A stretch of DNA of 64,000 nt from Flavobacterium hydrophilum (GCF_003202405.1 NZ_QJHL01000006.1:1-64000), one strand, 5' to 3'; shown: positions 31,386 to 41,972, numbered from the stretch's first letter. Program-made: numbers and translations. The notes: a model not told the origin generated them from the sequence alone.

Positions 31386-33842
31386 TTAGAATTTATATGT
31401 TACACCTACTCTAAAGTTTCTTGGTGGCTCGGTTTGCCAGTAATAGACTCCATTACTAACCCATTGGTAGAAGGAACCGCTATACAAATATTCATCTAAG
31501 ATATTAAAGACATTAGCCGTTACTTTGAATTTGCTTTTTTCATACGACAATCCGCCATCTAATTTAAAATAATTAGGTAATTTTTCTAATCCTTCGCTCC
31601 AGGTATCAGTTTGACGTCCTGCAAGATATGTTCCTCCAATAGATGCACCTAAACCTTTTAATATTCCGGTAGGAACAGTATAGTTTAGCCATGCATTTGC
31701 TACGTGTTTAGAATATCCCGGAACTATATCACCTTCAGTAAAAGTGCTGACATTAGCTTCTGTTACTTTTGATTCCGTAAAGGCATAATTAGCAATTATG
31801 TTTAGACCATCAACTATTTTACCTCTTAAGTCAACCTCAAAACCTTCAGCTGTTTTTTCTCCTAATGTTGTACTGTAAACAACTCCCGGTACATAAAAAT
31901 CGTCGTCAGGTCCTGGTTGAACAGGATCTGTAGTAAGTTCATTTTGTTTAATGATACTATATGCAGAAAGGGTGGTGCTCCAGGTACCGTTAAACCAATC
32001 TTTTTTAATACCTATCTCACGGTTTGTACCTGTAAGTGGTTTTATGTTTTCTGTAGGTCTCACTCTTCCGGACTGTGGTGTGAATGCCTGATCGTACACT
32101 CCATAAACAGCCAAAGAAGGTGTTACTGACCAGCTTAATCCTATACGAGGCGTAATGTGGCTGTCTGCAGCCGGATCACTATAACTGCTGGTTTGTTTAA
32201 TCCAGGTGTAACGTGCTGCTAAAGTAAGTCTTAATTTATTTTCAAAGAAGCCTAATTCATCCTGAACATATCCGGCTGCAAATTGCTGACCATATAATCC
32301 AGCTGCCCTTTGGCTTAAAGGTGTACTTTCATCAAAATTTGGCAGCCCGTTTGCCGGTGTTCCATAATCAGGATTTAAAACATTAAAAGGATCTTCTAAA
32401 GTATCTAATGCGTGAGTTTGTCCCCAATCGGCCATATAATCTTTTCTCCCTAAATCCATACCTCCTAAAAGTTTGTGACTTACAGGGCCTGTATTGAATT
32501 TTCCATTCAGGAAAATCTGACCTAAAAACATATCGCTTTCTGCATCCCAAATACTAACACTTCTGATAATTTCTCCCTGAGACAAAACTTCAGTATCTAA
32601 AGAACCATTTGCGTCAGTGTCAATACTTACAGGACCAACCGCTCCTGGCCAGGAGCTGTAACCATCCATTAAATATTTAAAATAGGAAGTCTGGGCTGTT
32701 AATTTCCAATTATCATCAAATTTATGTTCAAACATTAAAAAACCACTGTGGTCATTAATTTTTGTATCAGGTAAACCTGGCTGAGTCATAGTAAAATCAA
32801 CAGGTGTAGTAGCATAGCCTTCATTTGCTGAACTAAAAACATAATATGAACCTACTTCACTTGTATTAGCAAACTGTCCGTTATATTCTACTGTTACTTT
32901 TGTTTTATCGCTCAATTGATAAGAAATAACCGGTGCTATTACGTAGCGGTCATTATGTTCATAAGGTCTGTGAGATCCCTTTTTTTGAAAGGCACCATTA
33001 AAACGGTAAAGGAATTTTCCGGCTTTATCAAATTTTCCGTCTAAGTCAATACTGGCACGATAAAAATCGAAACTTCCTGCTAAAACGCTAGCTTCACCTT
33101 TAGTAATTCCGGTTGGTTTTTTGGTAACTACATTGTAAAGTCCACTTGGGTCTCCACTAGATAACATAAATCCGGCAGGACCTTTTACAAATTCGATATG
33201 ATCGACAAAACTCATGTCTTCTGTAAGTGGTCCCCAGAAAGAAGATACTACGTTAAAGCCATTCCTAAATGCCTGAATTTGTGATCCACGCATGGAGATA
33301 TTAGTATACATATCGCCCCAGTGCTCTAAACGAACAGCTCCACTCACGTTACGAATAACTCCGTCGCTCATACTGGTAATTTGCTGATCTTTTAATGTTT
33401 GAGAACTAACAATCTGAATATTCTGAGGGATTTCTAATACCGGAGTCTGAAGGCGTAAAGATAAAGACGGTTTGTCCTGTTTGTATTTGTTTTTTGTAAT
33501 AATAACTTCATCAAGATCTTCCTGACTTTCAGAAAGTGCGAAGTTTTTTGTAGTCGTCTGATTTGCTAAAACCTCGATTTTTTCTTCTACCGATTTAATT
33601 CCGACTGAATTAATGCTAATAGTGTAGCTTCCCTGTTTAACATTTTTGATCTCATACTGTCCGTTTGCATTAGTAACAGCAGTGTATTTTGTTCCTTTAA
33701 GTTTGATTGAAATGTTTTCAGCAGGAAGATTTCCACTTAAAGACACTTTTCCGCTTATTTTTCCAAGTTCCTGACTTATCATGCTGAGTGAACTTAAAAT
33801 CAGTAAACTGAATAACAATTTTTTGATGGTATTTATTTTCAT
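31386..33842 (-). CDS. TonB-dependent siderophore receptor
   Basis: 818 residues from ATG 33842 (MKINTIKKLLF); the longer frame adds residues with no signal-peptide logic. Signal peptide ends near SLSMISQ. A carboxypeptidase-regulatory-like domain (~25-110, GKISGKVSLSGNLPAENISI) precedes the plug (~130-240: VLEIPQNIQIVSSQTLKDQ, NISMRGSQIQAFRNGFNV, FVKGPAGFMLSSGDPSGLYN) and a 22-strand barrel ending in the terminal Phe (NFRVGVTYKF). The plug and barrel match the FhuA/FecA/PupB class (TIGR01783-like). It would import a ferric siderophore using TonB energy. It stands alone, divergent from the FAD/Fe-S dehydrogenase gene, with a strong terminator and a consensus promoter. Confidence 0.93.
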   Translation of the reverse strand: MKINTIKKLLFSLLILSSLSMISQELGKISGKVSLSGNLPAENISIKLKGTKYTAVTNANGQYEIKNVKQGSYTISINSVGIKSVEEKIEVLANQTTTKNFALSESQEDLDEVIITKNKYKQDKPSLSLRLQTPVLEIPQNIQIVSSQTLKDQQITSMSDGVIRNVSGAVRLEHWGDMYTNISMRGSQIQAFRNGFNVVSSFWGPLTEDMSFVDHIEFVKGPAGFMLSSGDPSGLYNVVTKKPTGITKGEASVLAGSFDFYRASIDLDGKFDKAGKFLYRFNGAFQKKGSHRPYEHNDRYVIAPVISYQLSDKTKVTVEYNGQFANTSEVGSYYVFSSANEGYATTPVDFTMTQPGLPDTKINDHSGFLMFEHKFDDNWKLTAQTSYFKYLMDGYSSWPGAVGPVSIDTDANGSLDTEVLSQGEIIRSVSIWDAESDMFLGQIFLNGKFNTGPVSHKLLGGMDLGRKDYMADWGQTHALDTLEDPFNVLNPDYGTPANGLPNFDESTPLSQRAAGLYGQQFAAGYVQDELGFFENKLRLTLAARYTWIKQTSSYSDPAADSHITPRIGLSWSVTPSLAVYGVYDQAFTPQSGRVRPTENIKPLTGTNREIGIKKDWFNGTWSTTLSAYSIIKQNELTTDPVQPGPDDDFYVPGVVYSTTLGEKTAEGFEVDLRGKIVDGLNIIANYAFTESKVTEANVSTFTEGDIVPGYSKHVANAWLNYTVPTGILKGLGASIGGTYLAGRQTDTWSEGLEKLPNYFKLDGGLSYEKSKFKVTANVFNILDEYLYSGSFYQWVSNGVYYWQTEPPRNFRVGVTYKF

Positions 33843-33869
33843 CTTTGGTTGGGTTAATTTTTTATGACG

Positions 33870-33900
33870 CAAAAATAATGGCAAATATCTTTTTATCCAA
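33870..33900 (-). promoter_or_regulatory. Promoter of the TonB receptor gene
   Basis: On the minus strand TTG (33898-33900), 20-bp spacer, TATTTTTG (33870-33877), 28 bp before the ATG. This matches the Bacteroidetes consensus. I could not identify a Fur-type operator by eye in the 33843-34160 gap. Confidence 0.6.
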
Positions 33901-34160
33901 ATTATTTTTAATTATTCTAAATAAACTTAGTGTTTCCGGAATTGATTTAGACATTTTTACACTACCAATTAATAATAAATGCAAAAAACACACTTATTAA
34001 ACATACTGAAAGCCTAAATACAGTAGAAGTTCGCAGTATTATGGCATAAACATTGAAAAATCAGTACCTAATTTTCTTAATTTAGAATAAAAACAAAGGA
34101 AATAAGAGTATTTTTGTACCCCAAAAACACATCCGTTTTAAGTTATAAATTCAAATCAGA

Positions 34161-37067
34161 ATGTCAATAATTAAGGAGTTAGAACAACTGTCTGCATCAT
34201 TAGAAGGAACACTTTTATACGATGATCTTCATAAAACGCTTTATTCAACAGATGCTTCGGTGTATCGAATTAAACCCAATGCAGTGGCAATACCGAAAAC
34301 GACTGTTGATATTGCCAAACTAATCAAGTTTGCAGCTGAACATAATATGTCTGTTACGCCAAGAACTGCGGGAACCTCGCTGGCTGGACAGGCGGTTGGA
34401 GATGGATTGGTAATTGATGTTTCGAAACATTTTACTAAAATTATTTCGTTTGATGCCGAAAAGAAAACTGTTACGGTTCAGCCCGGTGTAATTCGCGACG
34501 AGCTGAATTTATTCCTAAAACCTCACGGTGTATTTTTTGCCCCGATTACATCAACCTCAAATCGTGCTATGATTGGTGGGATGGTGGGAAATAATTCTTC
34601 CGGGACGACTTCGATTCGGTATGGTGTAACGCGTGATAAAATTGCGGAAGTAAAAGCGATTTTGAGCGACGGTTCTGAAGTGGTTTTTAAAGACCTGACT
34701 TCGGATGAATTTATAGAAAAAACAAAAGGCGATACTTTAGAAAATAAAATATACAAAACGATTTACGATGAGCTTTCGATTACAGCCGCTCAGGAAGAAA
34801 TTGTAAAAGAGTTTCCGAAGCCTGAAATTCATCGTAGAAACACCGGTTATGCGGTTGATATTCTGCTAAAATCGGAATTGTTTGGCGGAACAGAACCAAC
34901 AATCAACCTCGGGAAACTACTTTGCGGAAGCGAAGGCACTTTGGCGTTTACAACTGAAGTGACACTGAAAGTAGATGATCTTCCGCCTGCGCACAGTATT
35001 ATGGTGGTTGGACATTATCATACGATTCAGGAATCTTTAGAGTCTGTTGTGGTCGCAATGAAGCATCATTTGTACACCTGCGAAATGATTGACGATACGA
35101 TTTTAGATTGTACCAAAACGAATCGGGAACACGTAAAAAACAGGTTCTTTTTGCAAGGAGAACCCAAAGCAATTATGTTGTTTGAGGTTGCAGCGCATAC
35201 TTTAGAAGATGCAGAAAATCAGGCAAATGCTTTAATAGCAGATTTAGAAAAAAATAATTTTGGTTATGCAAGTGTAAAGATTTACGGAGCTGATATTGAT
35301 AAAGCCAACGAACTGAGAAAAGCCGGTCTGGGACTTTTAGGAAGTATTGTAGGTGACAATAAAGCGGCAGATTCTATTGAGGATACTGCTGTGGAATTGA
35401 GCGATTTACCAGCGTATATTGCAGAATTTTCAGCAATGATGTTAAGCCACGGTCAGGAAGCGATTTATTATGCGCATGCGGGCGCGGGAGAGCTGCATCT
35501 TCGTCCGGTTTTGAATTTGAAAAAGACTGAGGATTTAAAATTATTCAGAACCATTGCAACTGAAGTAGCGCATTTGGTAAAAAAATACAGGGGTTCTTTA
35601 AGTGGTGAACACGGAGACGGAATTGTACGTGGAGAGTTTATTCCTTTTATGATTGGTGAAAAGAATTACGAATTACTAAAAAGAATCAAATTAGCATTCG
35701 ATCCGAATTCGGTTTTGAATATCGGGAAGATTGTCAACGCTGGGAAAATGGACGAAAATCATCGTGTAATTTCCGGAAGAGTTGAACCGGATATTAAAAC
35801 GTTCCAGGATTTCTCAGACAGTTTGGGGATTTTGCGTGCAGCTGAAAAATGTAACGGTTCCGGTGATTGCAGAAAATTACCATCGGCAGGTGGAGCAATG
35901 TGTCCGAGTTATCGTGCCACCCGAAATGAAAAAGAAACCACTCGTGCCAGAGCAAATGCTTTACGCGAATATCTGACGTATTCTGAAAAAGAAAATAAAT
36001 TCGACCAGAAAGAATTATACGAAGTTTTTGAGTTGTGTGTAAGCTGTAAAGCCTGTGCCAGCGAATGTCCGAGTAATGTGGACGTAGCTACTTTAAAAGC
36101 CGAATTTTTATACCAATATCAAAAAGCAAACGGATTCTCTACCCGAAATAAAATTTTTGCCAACAATGCCAAACTAAATAAAATGGGAAGCATATTCCCA
36201 TCGATTACGAATTTTATTTCGAATCAGTCTTTAGTGAAAAAAACAATGGGAATTGCGCCTGAAAGGCAGGTTCCGTTATTAGCGAAAAAGACTTTTAGAA
36301 AATGGTTTCAGAACCATAAACCCTCAACTACGGATTTTCCAAACGGAAGATTGTATTTGTTTGTAGACGAATTCACGAATTATTACGATGTGAATATCGG
36401 AATTGATGCCTTCGAATTATTAACAAAACTAGGGTATCAGGTTTTAGTTATAGATCATGAAGAAAGTGGAAGAGCCTATTTGTCAAAAGGATTTCTGGAA
36501 GAAGCCAAGAAAATTGCCAATCACAATGTAAATGTATTTAAAGATCTGGTTTTAGGAAATGCGCCTTTGGTGGGAATAGAACCTTCAGCCATTTTGACTT
36601 TTAGAGACGAGTATCTTCGTTTGGCAGATGATAAAGAAGCTGCTGAGAAATTATCCGGAAATACTTTTACGATAGAAGAATTCTTTAAAAAAGAAATCAT
36701 TGATGGTAAAATCACACCAGAATCCTTTTCTGAAGAAACTAAAGAAATCAAAATTCATGGGCATTGCCATCAAAAATCATTAAGTTCTGTTGAAGCGACT
36801 TTTGCGATGCTGAATCTTCCAAAAAACAATACGGTTACAATTTATAATTCAGGCTGTTGCGGAATGGCGGGCTCTTTTGGTTATGAAAAAGAACATTATA
36901 ATGTGAGTATGCAAATGGGAGAAGATACATTGTTTCCTAAAGTTCGTAATACTGCTGAGAATGTAAAAATCGCAGCTGCAGGAACAAGCTGCCGCCATCA
37001 GATTTATGATGGTACGAGTAGAGAAGCCCAGCATCCGGTTAGTATTTTGAGAAGCTGTCTGAAGTGA
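34161..37067 (+). CDS. FAD-binding and Fe-S dehydrogenase (D-lactate/glycolate dehydrogenase type)
   Basis: 968 residues. Residues ~30-260 are an FAD-binding type 4 (PCMH) domain (VTPRTAGTSLAGQAVGDGLV, GMVGNNSSGTTSIRYG), ~260-530 are the FAD-oxidase C domain (YYAHAGAGELHLRPVLNL, GEHGDGIVRGEF), and ~555-660 hold ferredoxin-like cysteines (CNGSGDCRKL, CVSCKACASECPSN). The C-terminal third has CCG-type motifs (HGHCHQKSL, NSGCCGMAGSFGYE). This is the one-chain form of GlcD/GlcF-like enzymes; D-lactate or another D-2-hydroxyacid is the likely substrate and the quinone pool the acceptor. TATTTTTG lies ~45 bp upstream. It appears monocistronic. Confidence 0.88.
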   Translation: MSIIKELEQLSASLEGTLLYDDLHKTLYSTDASVYRIKPNAVAIPKTTVDIAKLIKFAAEHNMSVTPRTAGTSLAGQAVGDGLVIDVSKHFTKIISFDAEKKTVTVQPGVIRDELNLFLKPHGVFFAPITSTSNRAMIGGMVGNNSSGTTSIRYGVTRDKIAEVKAILSDGSEVVFKDLTSDEFIEKTKGDTLENKIYKTIYDELSITAAQEEIVKEFPKPEIHRRNTGYAVDILLKSELFGGTEPTINLGKLLCGSEGTLAFTTEVTLKVDDLPPAHSIMVVGHYHTIQESLESVVVAMKHHLYTCEMIDDTILDCTKTNREHVKNRFFLQGEPKAIMLFEVAAHTLEDAENQANALIADLEKNNFGYASVKIYGADIDKANELRKAGLGLLGSIVGDNKAADSIEDTAVELSDLPAYIAEFSAMMLSHGQEAIYYAHAGAGELHLRPVLNLKKTEDLKLFRTIATEVAHLVKKYRGSLSGEHGDGIVRGEFIPFMIGEKNYELLKRIKLAFDPNSVLNIGKIVNAGKMDENHRVISGRVEPDIKTFQDFSDSLGILRAAEKCNGSGDCRKLPSAGGAMCPSYRATRNEKETTRARANALREYLTYSEKENKFDQKELYEVFELCVSCKACASECPSNVDVATLKAEFLYQYQKANGFSTRNKIFANNAKLNKMGSIFPSITNFISNQSLVKKTMGIAPERQVPLLAKKTFRKWFQNHKPSTTDFPNGRLYLFVDEFTNYYDVNIGIDAFELLTKLGYQVLVIDHEESGRAYLSKGFLEEAKKIANHNVNVFKDLVLGNAPLVGIEPSAILTFRDEYLRLADDKEAAEKLSGNTFTIEEFFKKEIIDGKITPESFSEETKEIKIHGHCHQKSLSSVEATFAMLNLPKNNTVTIYNSGCCGMAGSFGYEKEHYNVSMQMGEDTLFPKVRNTAENVKIAAAGTSCRHQIYDGTSREAQHPVSILRSCLK

Positions 37068-37129
37068 AATGTTTGTTGTAAAATGTAAAAAGTTAGCCCC
37101 CGATTAGGCTAAAAATAAAAAATAATATT

Positions 37130-37226
37130 CTCGCAGATTTGGCAGATTGAGCAGATTTAATTCAAAAAATCTGCATAAAATTTTAATTAGTTAGGAAATC
37201 CGCTATATCTGCTAAATCTGCGAGAA
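37130..37226. repeat. Imperfect inverted AATCTGC repeats
   Basis: TCTCGCAGATTTGGCAGAT (from ~37129) pairs with ATCTGCTAAATCTGCGAGA (to ~37225) around an ~60-bp middle that itself contains GCAGATTTAA / AAATCTGCAT. The motif recurs at 41985-42075. The 37068-37307 gap otherwise holds no gene. Confidence 0.6.
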
Positions 37227-37307
37227 AAAATATCCCCCACAGATTTAGAAAACATAATTCGTGAATTACTTTGCCTATTCGCTATCAATCGGGTTGTGTC
37301 AGAAAAA

Positions 37308-38468
37308 TTATTTCAAGCTTACTTTTTTACCCGTTTCAGCAGCTTTATAGATGGCGTTGATGATTTTTACATCTTTAATTCCTTCTTCGCCCGTAATATG
37401 ATTGGGAAGTTTTTTGTTTGCTAAAATAACTTTACAGATTTCATCCATTTGGGTTTGCTGTTGGTTTATAACCGGAAAATTAAATGCTTTACCATCAGAT
37501 CTTTTACCTATAAAAGGACCATAACTCACAGCAGGACTCATTTCGAAGAAACCTTCATCCGCAGCAGCGTGAAATCTATCGATACCAAAACCGCAAGAAC
37601 TGCTACAATTTGCAACGGCACCACTCGGAAATTGCATTTGCCATGTGATATTTTCTTCCACTTGTGCAAATCTATTTTTATCGTTCACAGTTCCAAATTG
37701 CGCTGTTACAGCAATTGGTTCCTCTCCTAAAACATAACGGGAAACTTGTATGCAGTAAATTCCTAAATTGATTAGGCAACCGCCGCCAGCCCATTTTTTC
37801 GTAAGTCTCCATTCGTTTCGTGCGTTTAAATCAACAGGTTTAGTAACATCATGAATATCATATGTACTATATCCTAAAGAAGCCTCAATATAACGAACCT
37901 GTCCTAAAACCTTTTCCTGTCCCAGTCGTTTTATTTCTAAATGATTAGGTTCGTAATGCAGGCGATATCCCATTGCTAATTGTACATTGTTTTCGTTGCA
38001 GACTTTAATCATTTCTTCACAATCTTCAATAGTAATTGCCATTGGTTTTTCGACAATAACATGTTTTCCTGCTTTTGCGGCGCGAACGGTAAACTCTTTG
38101 TGAAGTGCATTTGGAGTTACAACATACACTAAGTCAATATCTTTGTTTTTTACGATTGAATCGAAGTTTTCGTAGTTGTAAATGTTTTTTTCAGCGATAT
38201 TATATTTCTTTTTCCATTTTTCAGCTTTAGAAGGTGTTCCTGTAACAATTCCTGTAAGCTGACAATATTCTGAAACCTGAAGACCTTCAGCCAGTAATGA
38301 AGCGTAGTTTCCAAGACCACAGAGGGCAATATTTAATTTTTTCCCGGTATATGATTTTTTATTTTCTGCAGGTTCAGCTAAAAAGGATGGAAGCGTTGTC
38401 ATAACTACTGAAGCACCAACTCCAACTCCAAATTTATTCACAAATGACCGTCTTGAAATTTTTCCCAT
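37308..38468 (-). CDS. Gfo/Idh/MocA family oxidoreductase with Tat signal
   Basis: 386 residues. The N-terminus SRRSFVNKFGVGVGASVVMTT is a twin-arginine (Tat) signal, so the enzyme is exported folded with its cofactor. The Rossmann domain follows (LNIALCGLGNYASLLAEGL), with the EKPMAIT motif (VIVEKPMA) and a C-terminal GFO_IDH_MocA alpha/beta domain. It oxidises or reduces a sugar or sugar derivative with bound NAD(P); exported relatives include glucose-fructose oxidoreductase. The exact sugar cannot be read. It stands alone, convergent with the dehydrogenase gene before it. Confidence 0.88.
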   Translation of the reverse strand: MGKISRRSFVNKFGVGVGASVVMTTLPSFLAEPAENKKSYTGKKLNIALCGLGNYASLLAEGLQVSEYCQLTGIVTGTPSKAEKWKKKYNIAEKNIYNYENFDSIVKNKDIDLVYVVTPNALHKEFTVRAAKAGKHVIVEKPMAITIEDCEEMIKVCNENNVQLAMGYRLHYEPNHLEIKRLGQEKVLGQVRYIEASLGYSTYDIHDVTKPVDLNARNEWRLTKKWAGGGCLINLGIYCIQVSRYVLGEEPIAVTAQFGTVNDKNRFAQVEENITWQMQFPSGAVANCSSSCGFGIDRFHAAADEGFFEMSPAVSYGPFIGKRSDGKAFNFPVINQQQTQMDEICKVILANKKLPNHITGEEGIKDVKIINAIYKAAETGKKVSLK

Positions 38469-38766
38469 TATAGTTTATTTTAAAATTAAGGATCAATTTA
38501 TTAGTAAACTAATTTTGAGAAATGTTACATCTGAAGATTTTTTAGGTTATTTGTTAATTGATTAGGAAATAAAAAGTCAAAAAAGCAATGTTTAAAAGAT
38601 GATTTTGAATATTCTATCAAAGGAAAATAATTTGTGAATTGGGAACAATAAAACGACACAAAATAAAAAACGTTTTATAAATTTGAAATAAAGATAATTT
38701 TTGCATTATTTGCAAAATAAAAGAGTAAAGTCTGAAATATATTAATTTATAAACGCGAAATCACGT

Positions 38767-40701
38767 ATGGCATTATCAGGTTTATTTCGAAAAAAAACAG
38801 TACAGGATATTCTGAAGCAGGTTGCACAAAATGAAACGGATGGTCATAATGCATTAGGAAAACATTTAACCACGAGGGATTTAACAGCATTTGGAATTGC
38901 AGCTATTGTTGGGGCAGGGATTTTCAGTACCATTGGAAAAGCCAGTGCCGATGGAGGGCCAGCTGTTATCTTTCTGTTTCTTTTTACAGCTTTAGCCTGT
39001 AGTTTTGCTGCCTTTGCCTATGCCGAATTTGCCTCAATGGTTCCCGTTTCCGGAAGTGCTTATACTTATTCATACGTTGCTTTCGGTGAATTAATTGCTT
39101 GGATTATCGGCTGGGCTTTAATTATGGAATATGCCGTAGGAAATATAACTGTTGCAATATCGTGGAGTGATTATTTTACGGGATTGCTCCAGAGTGGTGG
39201 CATTCGTTTGCCGCAATGGATTCAGATGGATTATTTAACTGCTTCAAACGGTTATAAAGACGCAATGGCTTTAATGCAGGGAGGAAAAACTTTTGAAAAT
39301 TTAGATGCAGGATTACAAACTGCTTATACAGCCTGGAAAACGGCACCTCAAATTGGTTCTTTCCATTTTGTAGCAGATTTACCGGCATTGTTCATAATCG
39401 TTTTAATTACAGCTTTGGTTTACCGTGGAATGAAAGAATCACGTAATGCCAGTAATTTAATGGTTGTAGTGAAACTTTGTATTGTACTTTTAGTAATTGC
39501 AGTTGGCGCTTTTTATGTAGATACTGCGAATTGGGATCCGTTTGCACCAAATGGAGCAAGTGGTGTTCTAAAAGGAGTTTCGGCAGTTTTCTTTGCTTAT
39601 ATTGGTTTTGATGCAATCTCTACAACGGCCGAAGAATGTAAAAATCCGCAAAGGGATTTACCACGCGGAATGATGTGGGCCATTATTATCTGTACCATTT
39701 TATATATTGCAATTGCTTTAGTTTTAACGGGTATGGTGCGTTACAACGAATTGAATGTTGGTGATCCGTTAGCATTTGTTTTCGAAAAATTAGACTTAAA
39801 ATGGATGTCCGGAATTATTGCAGTAAGTGCAGTTGTGGCTATGGCAAGCGTTTTATTGGTTTTCCAGATGGGACAGCCTCGTATCTGGATGAGTATGAGC
39901 CGTGATGGTTTGTTGCCAAAGAAATTTTCTACAGTGCATCCACGATTCAAAACACCATCATTTGCAACCATTGTAACCGGATTTGTAGTAGCGGTTCCGG
40001 CTTTATTTCTAAATCTTACAATGGTAACTGATTTATGCAGCATCGGAACTTTATTTGCCTTTGTTCTGGTTTGTGCCGGAGTTTTAGTGTTGCAGAATAA
40101 ACCTGAGATTCCAAGAGGAAAATTCAAAACCCCATACGTAAATTCTAAATATATTTTACCTGTTTTAATTATTGCAGGATTGTATTATGCTTTTGCTTTC
40201 AATACCAAAGCCACAATGTCTTTTATTAATAATGATGCACAGATATACGATGCAACTTCTATTGTGACTTCTTTGGACAAAGAAGAATCGGTTAAAGTTT
40301 TCGATTATTTAAAAGCCATAGATGTTAAAAATAAAACGGCAGAAACTTCAGATTTAGAACATTTATTGGGACAATATCAGGACGACGATGCACAATATGC
40401 TCAGGTTGTAAAAGAATTACCGATCAGGAACTCTCTGAAATACGAATCAGGATTTAGTTTGTTCAAACACAAAATCCCAATGTGGATTTTCCTATTCGTT
40501 TTGGTAGGATTAGCAGTTTGGGCTTTCAGGAGAAATCTTTCGTTGATTCCGCTATTAGGCTTAATCTGCTGTCTTTACATGATGGCTGAATTAAGTGTCT
40601 GGAACTGGATTTACTTTACCATCTGGTTATTAATCGGATTGTTGATTTACTTTGGCTATAGCCGAAAAAACAGTAAACTGAACTTTGTAGAAAAGGTATA
40701 A
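38767..40701 (+). CDS. APC superfamily amino acid permease
   Basis: 644 residues with 12-14 membrane helices. AFGIAAIVGAGIFSTIGKAS is the substrate-binding unwound helix 1 of APC carriers, and FFAYIGFDAISTTAEECKNPQRDLP is the cationic-amino-acid-transporter signature. Two hydrophilic insertions are unusual: ~45 residues after helix 4 (DYLTASNGYKDAMALMQGG) and ~85 residues before the last helices (NNDAQIYDATSIVTSLDKEE to SGFSLFKHKI). Substrate probably an amino acid. Monocistronic, with a terminator right after. Confidence 0.9.
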   Translation: MALSGLFRKKTVQDILKQVAQNETDGHNALGKHLTTRDLTAFGIAAIVGAGIFSTIGKASADGGPAVIFLFLFTALACSFAAFAYAEFASMVPVSGSAYTYSYVAFGELIAWIIGWALIMEYAVGNITVAISWSDYFTGLLQSGGIRLPQWIQMDYLTASNGYKDAMALMQGGKTFENLDAGLQTAYTAWKTAPQIGSFHFVADLPALFIIVLITALVYRGMKESRNASNLMVVVKLCIVLLVIAVGAFYVDTANWDPFAPNGASGVLKGVSAVFFAYIGFDAISTTAEECKNPQRDLPRGMMWAIIICTILYIAIALVLTGMVRYNELNVGDPLAFVFEKLDLKWMSGIIAVSAVVAMASVLLVFQMGQPRIWMSMSRDGLLPKKFSTVHPRFKTPSFATIVTGFVVAVPALFLNLTMVTDLCSIGTLFAFVLVCAGVLVLQNKPEIPRGKFKTPYVNSKYILPVLIIAGLYYAFAFNTKATMSFINNDAQIYDATSIVTSLDKEESVKVFDYLKAIDVKNKTAETSDLEHLLGQYQDDDAQYAQVVKELPIRNSLKYESGFSLFKHKIPMWIFLFVLVGLAVWAFRRNLSLIPLLGLICCLYMMAELSVWNWIYFTIWLLIGLLIYFGYSRKNSKLNFVEKV

Positions 40702-40725
40702 GTTTAGGGTTATGAATTATAAATG

Positions 40726-40759
40726 AAAAGCCGTTTTGAGATTGGTCAGAACGGCTTTT
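40726..40759 (+). terminator. Terminator of the permease gene
   Basis: AAAAGCCGTTTTGA (40726-40739) pairs with TCAGAACGGCTTTT (40746-40759), one mismatch, followed by a T run. Confidence 0.88.
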
Positions 40760-40841
40760 TTATTAAAGTATTTTATAAAAAGCATCTCATTTTTTAAAGC
40801 TTTTTCTTAGGTTTGTTTTTAGTAAATTTAAATTTTAATAC

Positions 40842-41933
40842 ATGAGTTTTCTTAGCAAAATGTTGGGTAAAAAAGAATCTCTAATAAATTCATACAATGA
40901 TTTCTGGAACTGGTTTTTAAAACATGAAAAAGAGTTTTTCAAAGTTGTTCAAAATGGCATCAATATAGATCAGGATTTCTTTAAAAAATTAAGTCCAAAA
41001 TTGGACGAAATTCATGATGAAATTTACTTTTTGGCAGGAATGTTTGATGAACATACTGCAGAGTTAATTTTAACCCCTGATGGTGCAATTAGAAATGTTT
41101 TTTTAGTAGAGGAACTAGTAGCTGCGGCTCCTGAAATTAAAGGTTGGAAATTTACTGCTCTTAAGCCCTCATCTGATATTAATGATGTTAGTATTAGCAT
41201 GGGAGACTTTGAATTCAATAGTGATAATTTAAAGTTTTATCCTAATTTACATAAAGATTATCCAGATGAAATTGATTTAACAATTGTCTATGACGATTTT
41301 ATTGAAGATGAAAAGGCAATGCAAACTAATGGTATTTATATCTTTCTGGATAATTTTTTAGGAGAATTACATTCCATTACTTTAATAGATAGTTTAAAGG
41401 TTGTTAGTGAAAATGATATTTCAGAGGAATTAATTCCTATTGAAAAATTAAAAGATTATTTAATCTGGAGAGAAAAAGAATTCGTAGAAAAATATGAAGG
41501 TGTAAGGCATGATACTGAAAATGACAATTATTCAAGTCTGGAAGCAAAAACAAAAGACGGGGAAGTTGTTTTAGCCATAGTTAATAGCGATCTTATACAC
41601 TGGGATAAAAAAGCTTCCCATCCCTGGGTTGTAAGTATAGAAATTCCATTTGACGGGAGTAATAATAACGGAATTCCTGATAATGAAACTTATCAATTAT
41701 TGAATGAGATTGAAGATGAAATAATGTTTGAGCTTAAAGATTTGGATGGTTATTTAAATGTGGGCAGAGAAACAAGTTCGGGTAAACGAGAAATTCATTT
41801 TGCTTGTAAAGAATTTAGAAAACCACCGAAAGTTTTAAACGAAATTATTAAGAAGTATAATCAGTTTGAGGTAAGTTACGAAATATATAAAGATAAATAT
41901 TGGCAGTCCTTCAAACATCTTGAACATAATTAA
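40842..41933 (+). CDS. DUF695-domain protein
   Basis: 363 residues. The C-terminal ~125 residues (WVVSIEIPFDGSNNNGIPDN, YLNVGRETSSGKREIHFACKEFRKPPKVL) match DUF695, a family often fused to a regulator of RNase E-type or DUF1851-like domain in other bacteria. The N-terminal half begins GKKESLINSYNDFWNWFLKH and looks like a second domain of the same protein class (cf. Bacteroidetes DUF695 proteins). Soluble, acidic. Stand-alone gene with a strong terminator; function unknown. Confidence 0.78.
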   Translation: MSFLSKMLGKKESLINSYNDFWNWFLKHEKEFFKVVQNGINIDQDFFKKLSPKLDEIHDEIYFLAGMFDEHTAELILTPDGAIRNVFLVEELVAAAPEIKGWKFTALKPSSDINDVSISMGDFEFNSDNLKFYPNLHKDYPDEIDLTIVYDDFIEDEKAMQTNGIYIFLDNFLGELHSITLIDSLKVVSENDISEELIPIEKLKDYLIWREKEFVEKYEGVRHDTENDNYSSLEAKTKDGEVVLAIVNSDLIHWDKKASHPWVVSIEIPFDGSNNNGIPDNETYQLLNEIEDEIMFELKDLDGYLNVGRETSSGKREIHFACKEFRKPPKVLNEIIKKYNQFEVSYEIYKDKYWQSFKHLEHN

Positions 41934-41936
41934 AAT

Positions 41937-41972
41937 AAGAAGCCGTTCTGCGATTAATCAGAACGGCTTCTT
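41937..41972 (+). terminator. Terminator of the DUF695 gene
   Basis: Perfect 14-bp stem (AAGAAGCCGTTCTG / CAGAACGGCTTCTT) with 8-nt loop, then a T run. Confidence 0.9.
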
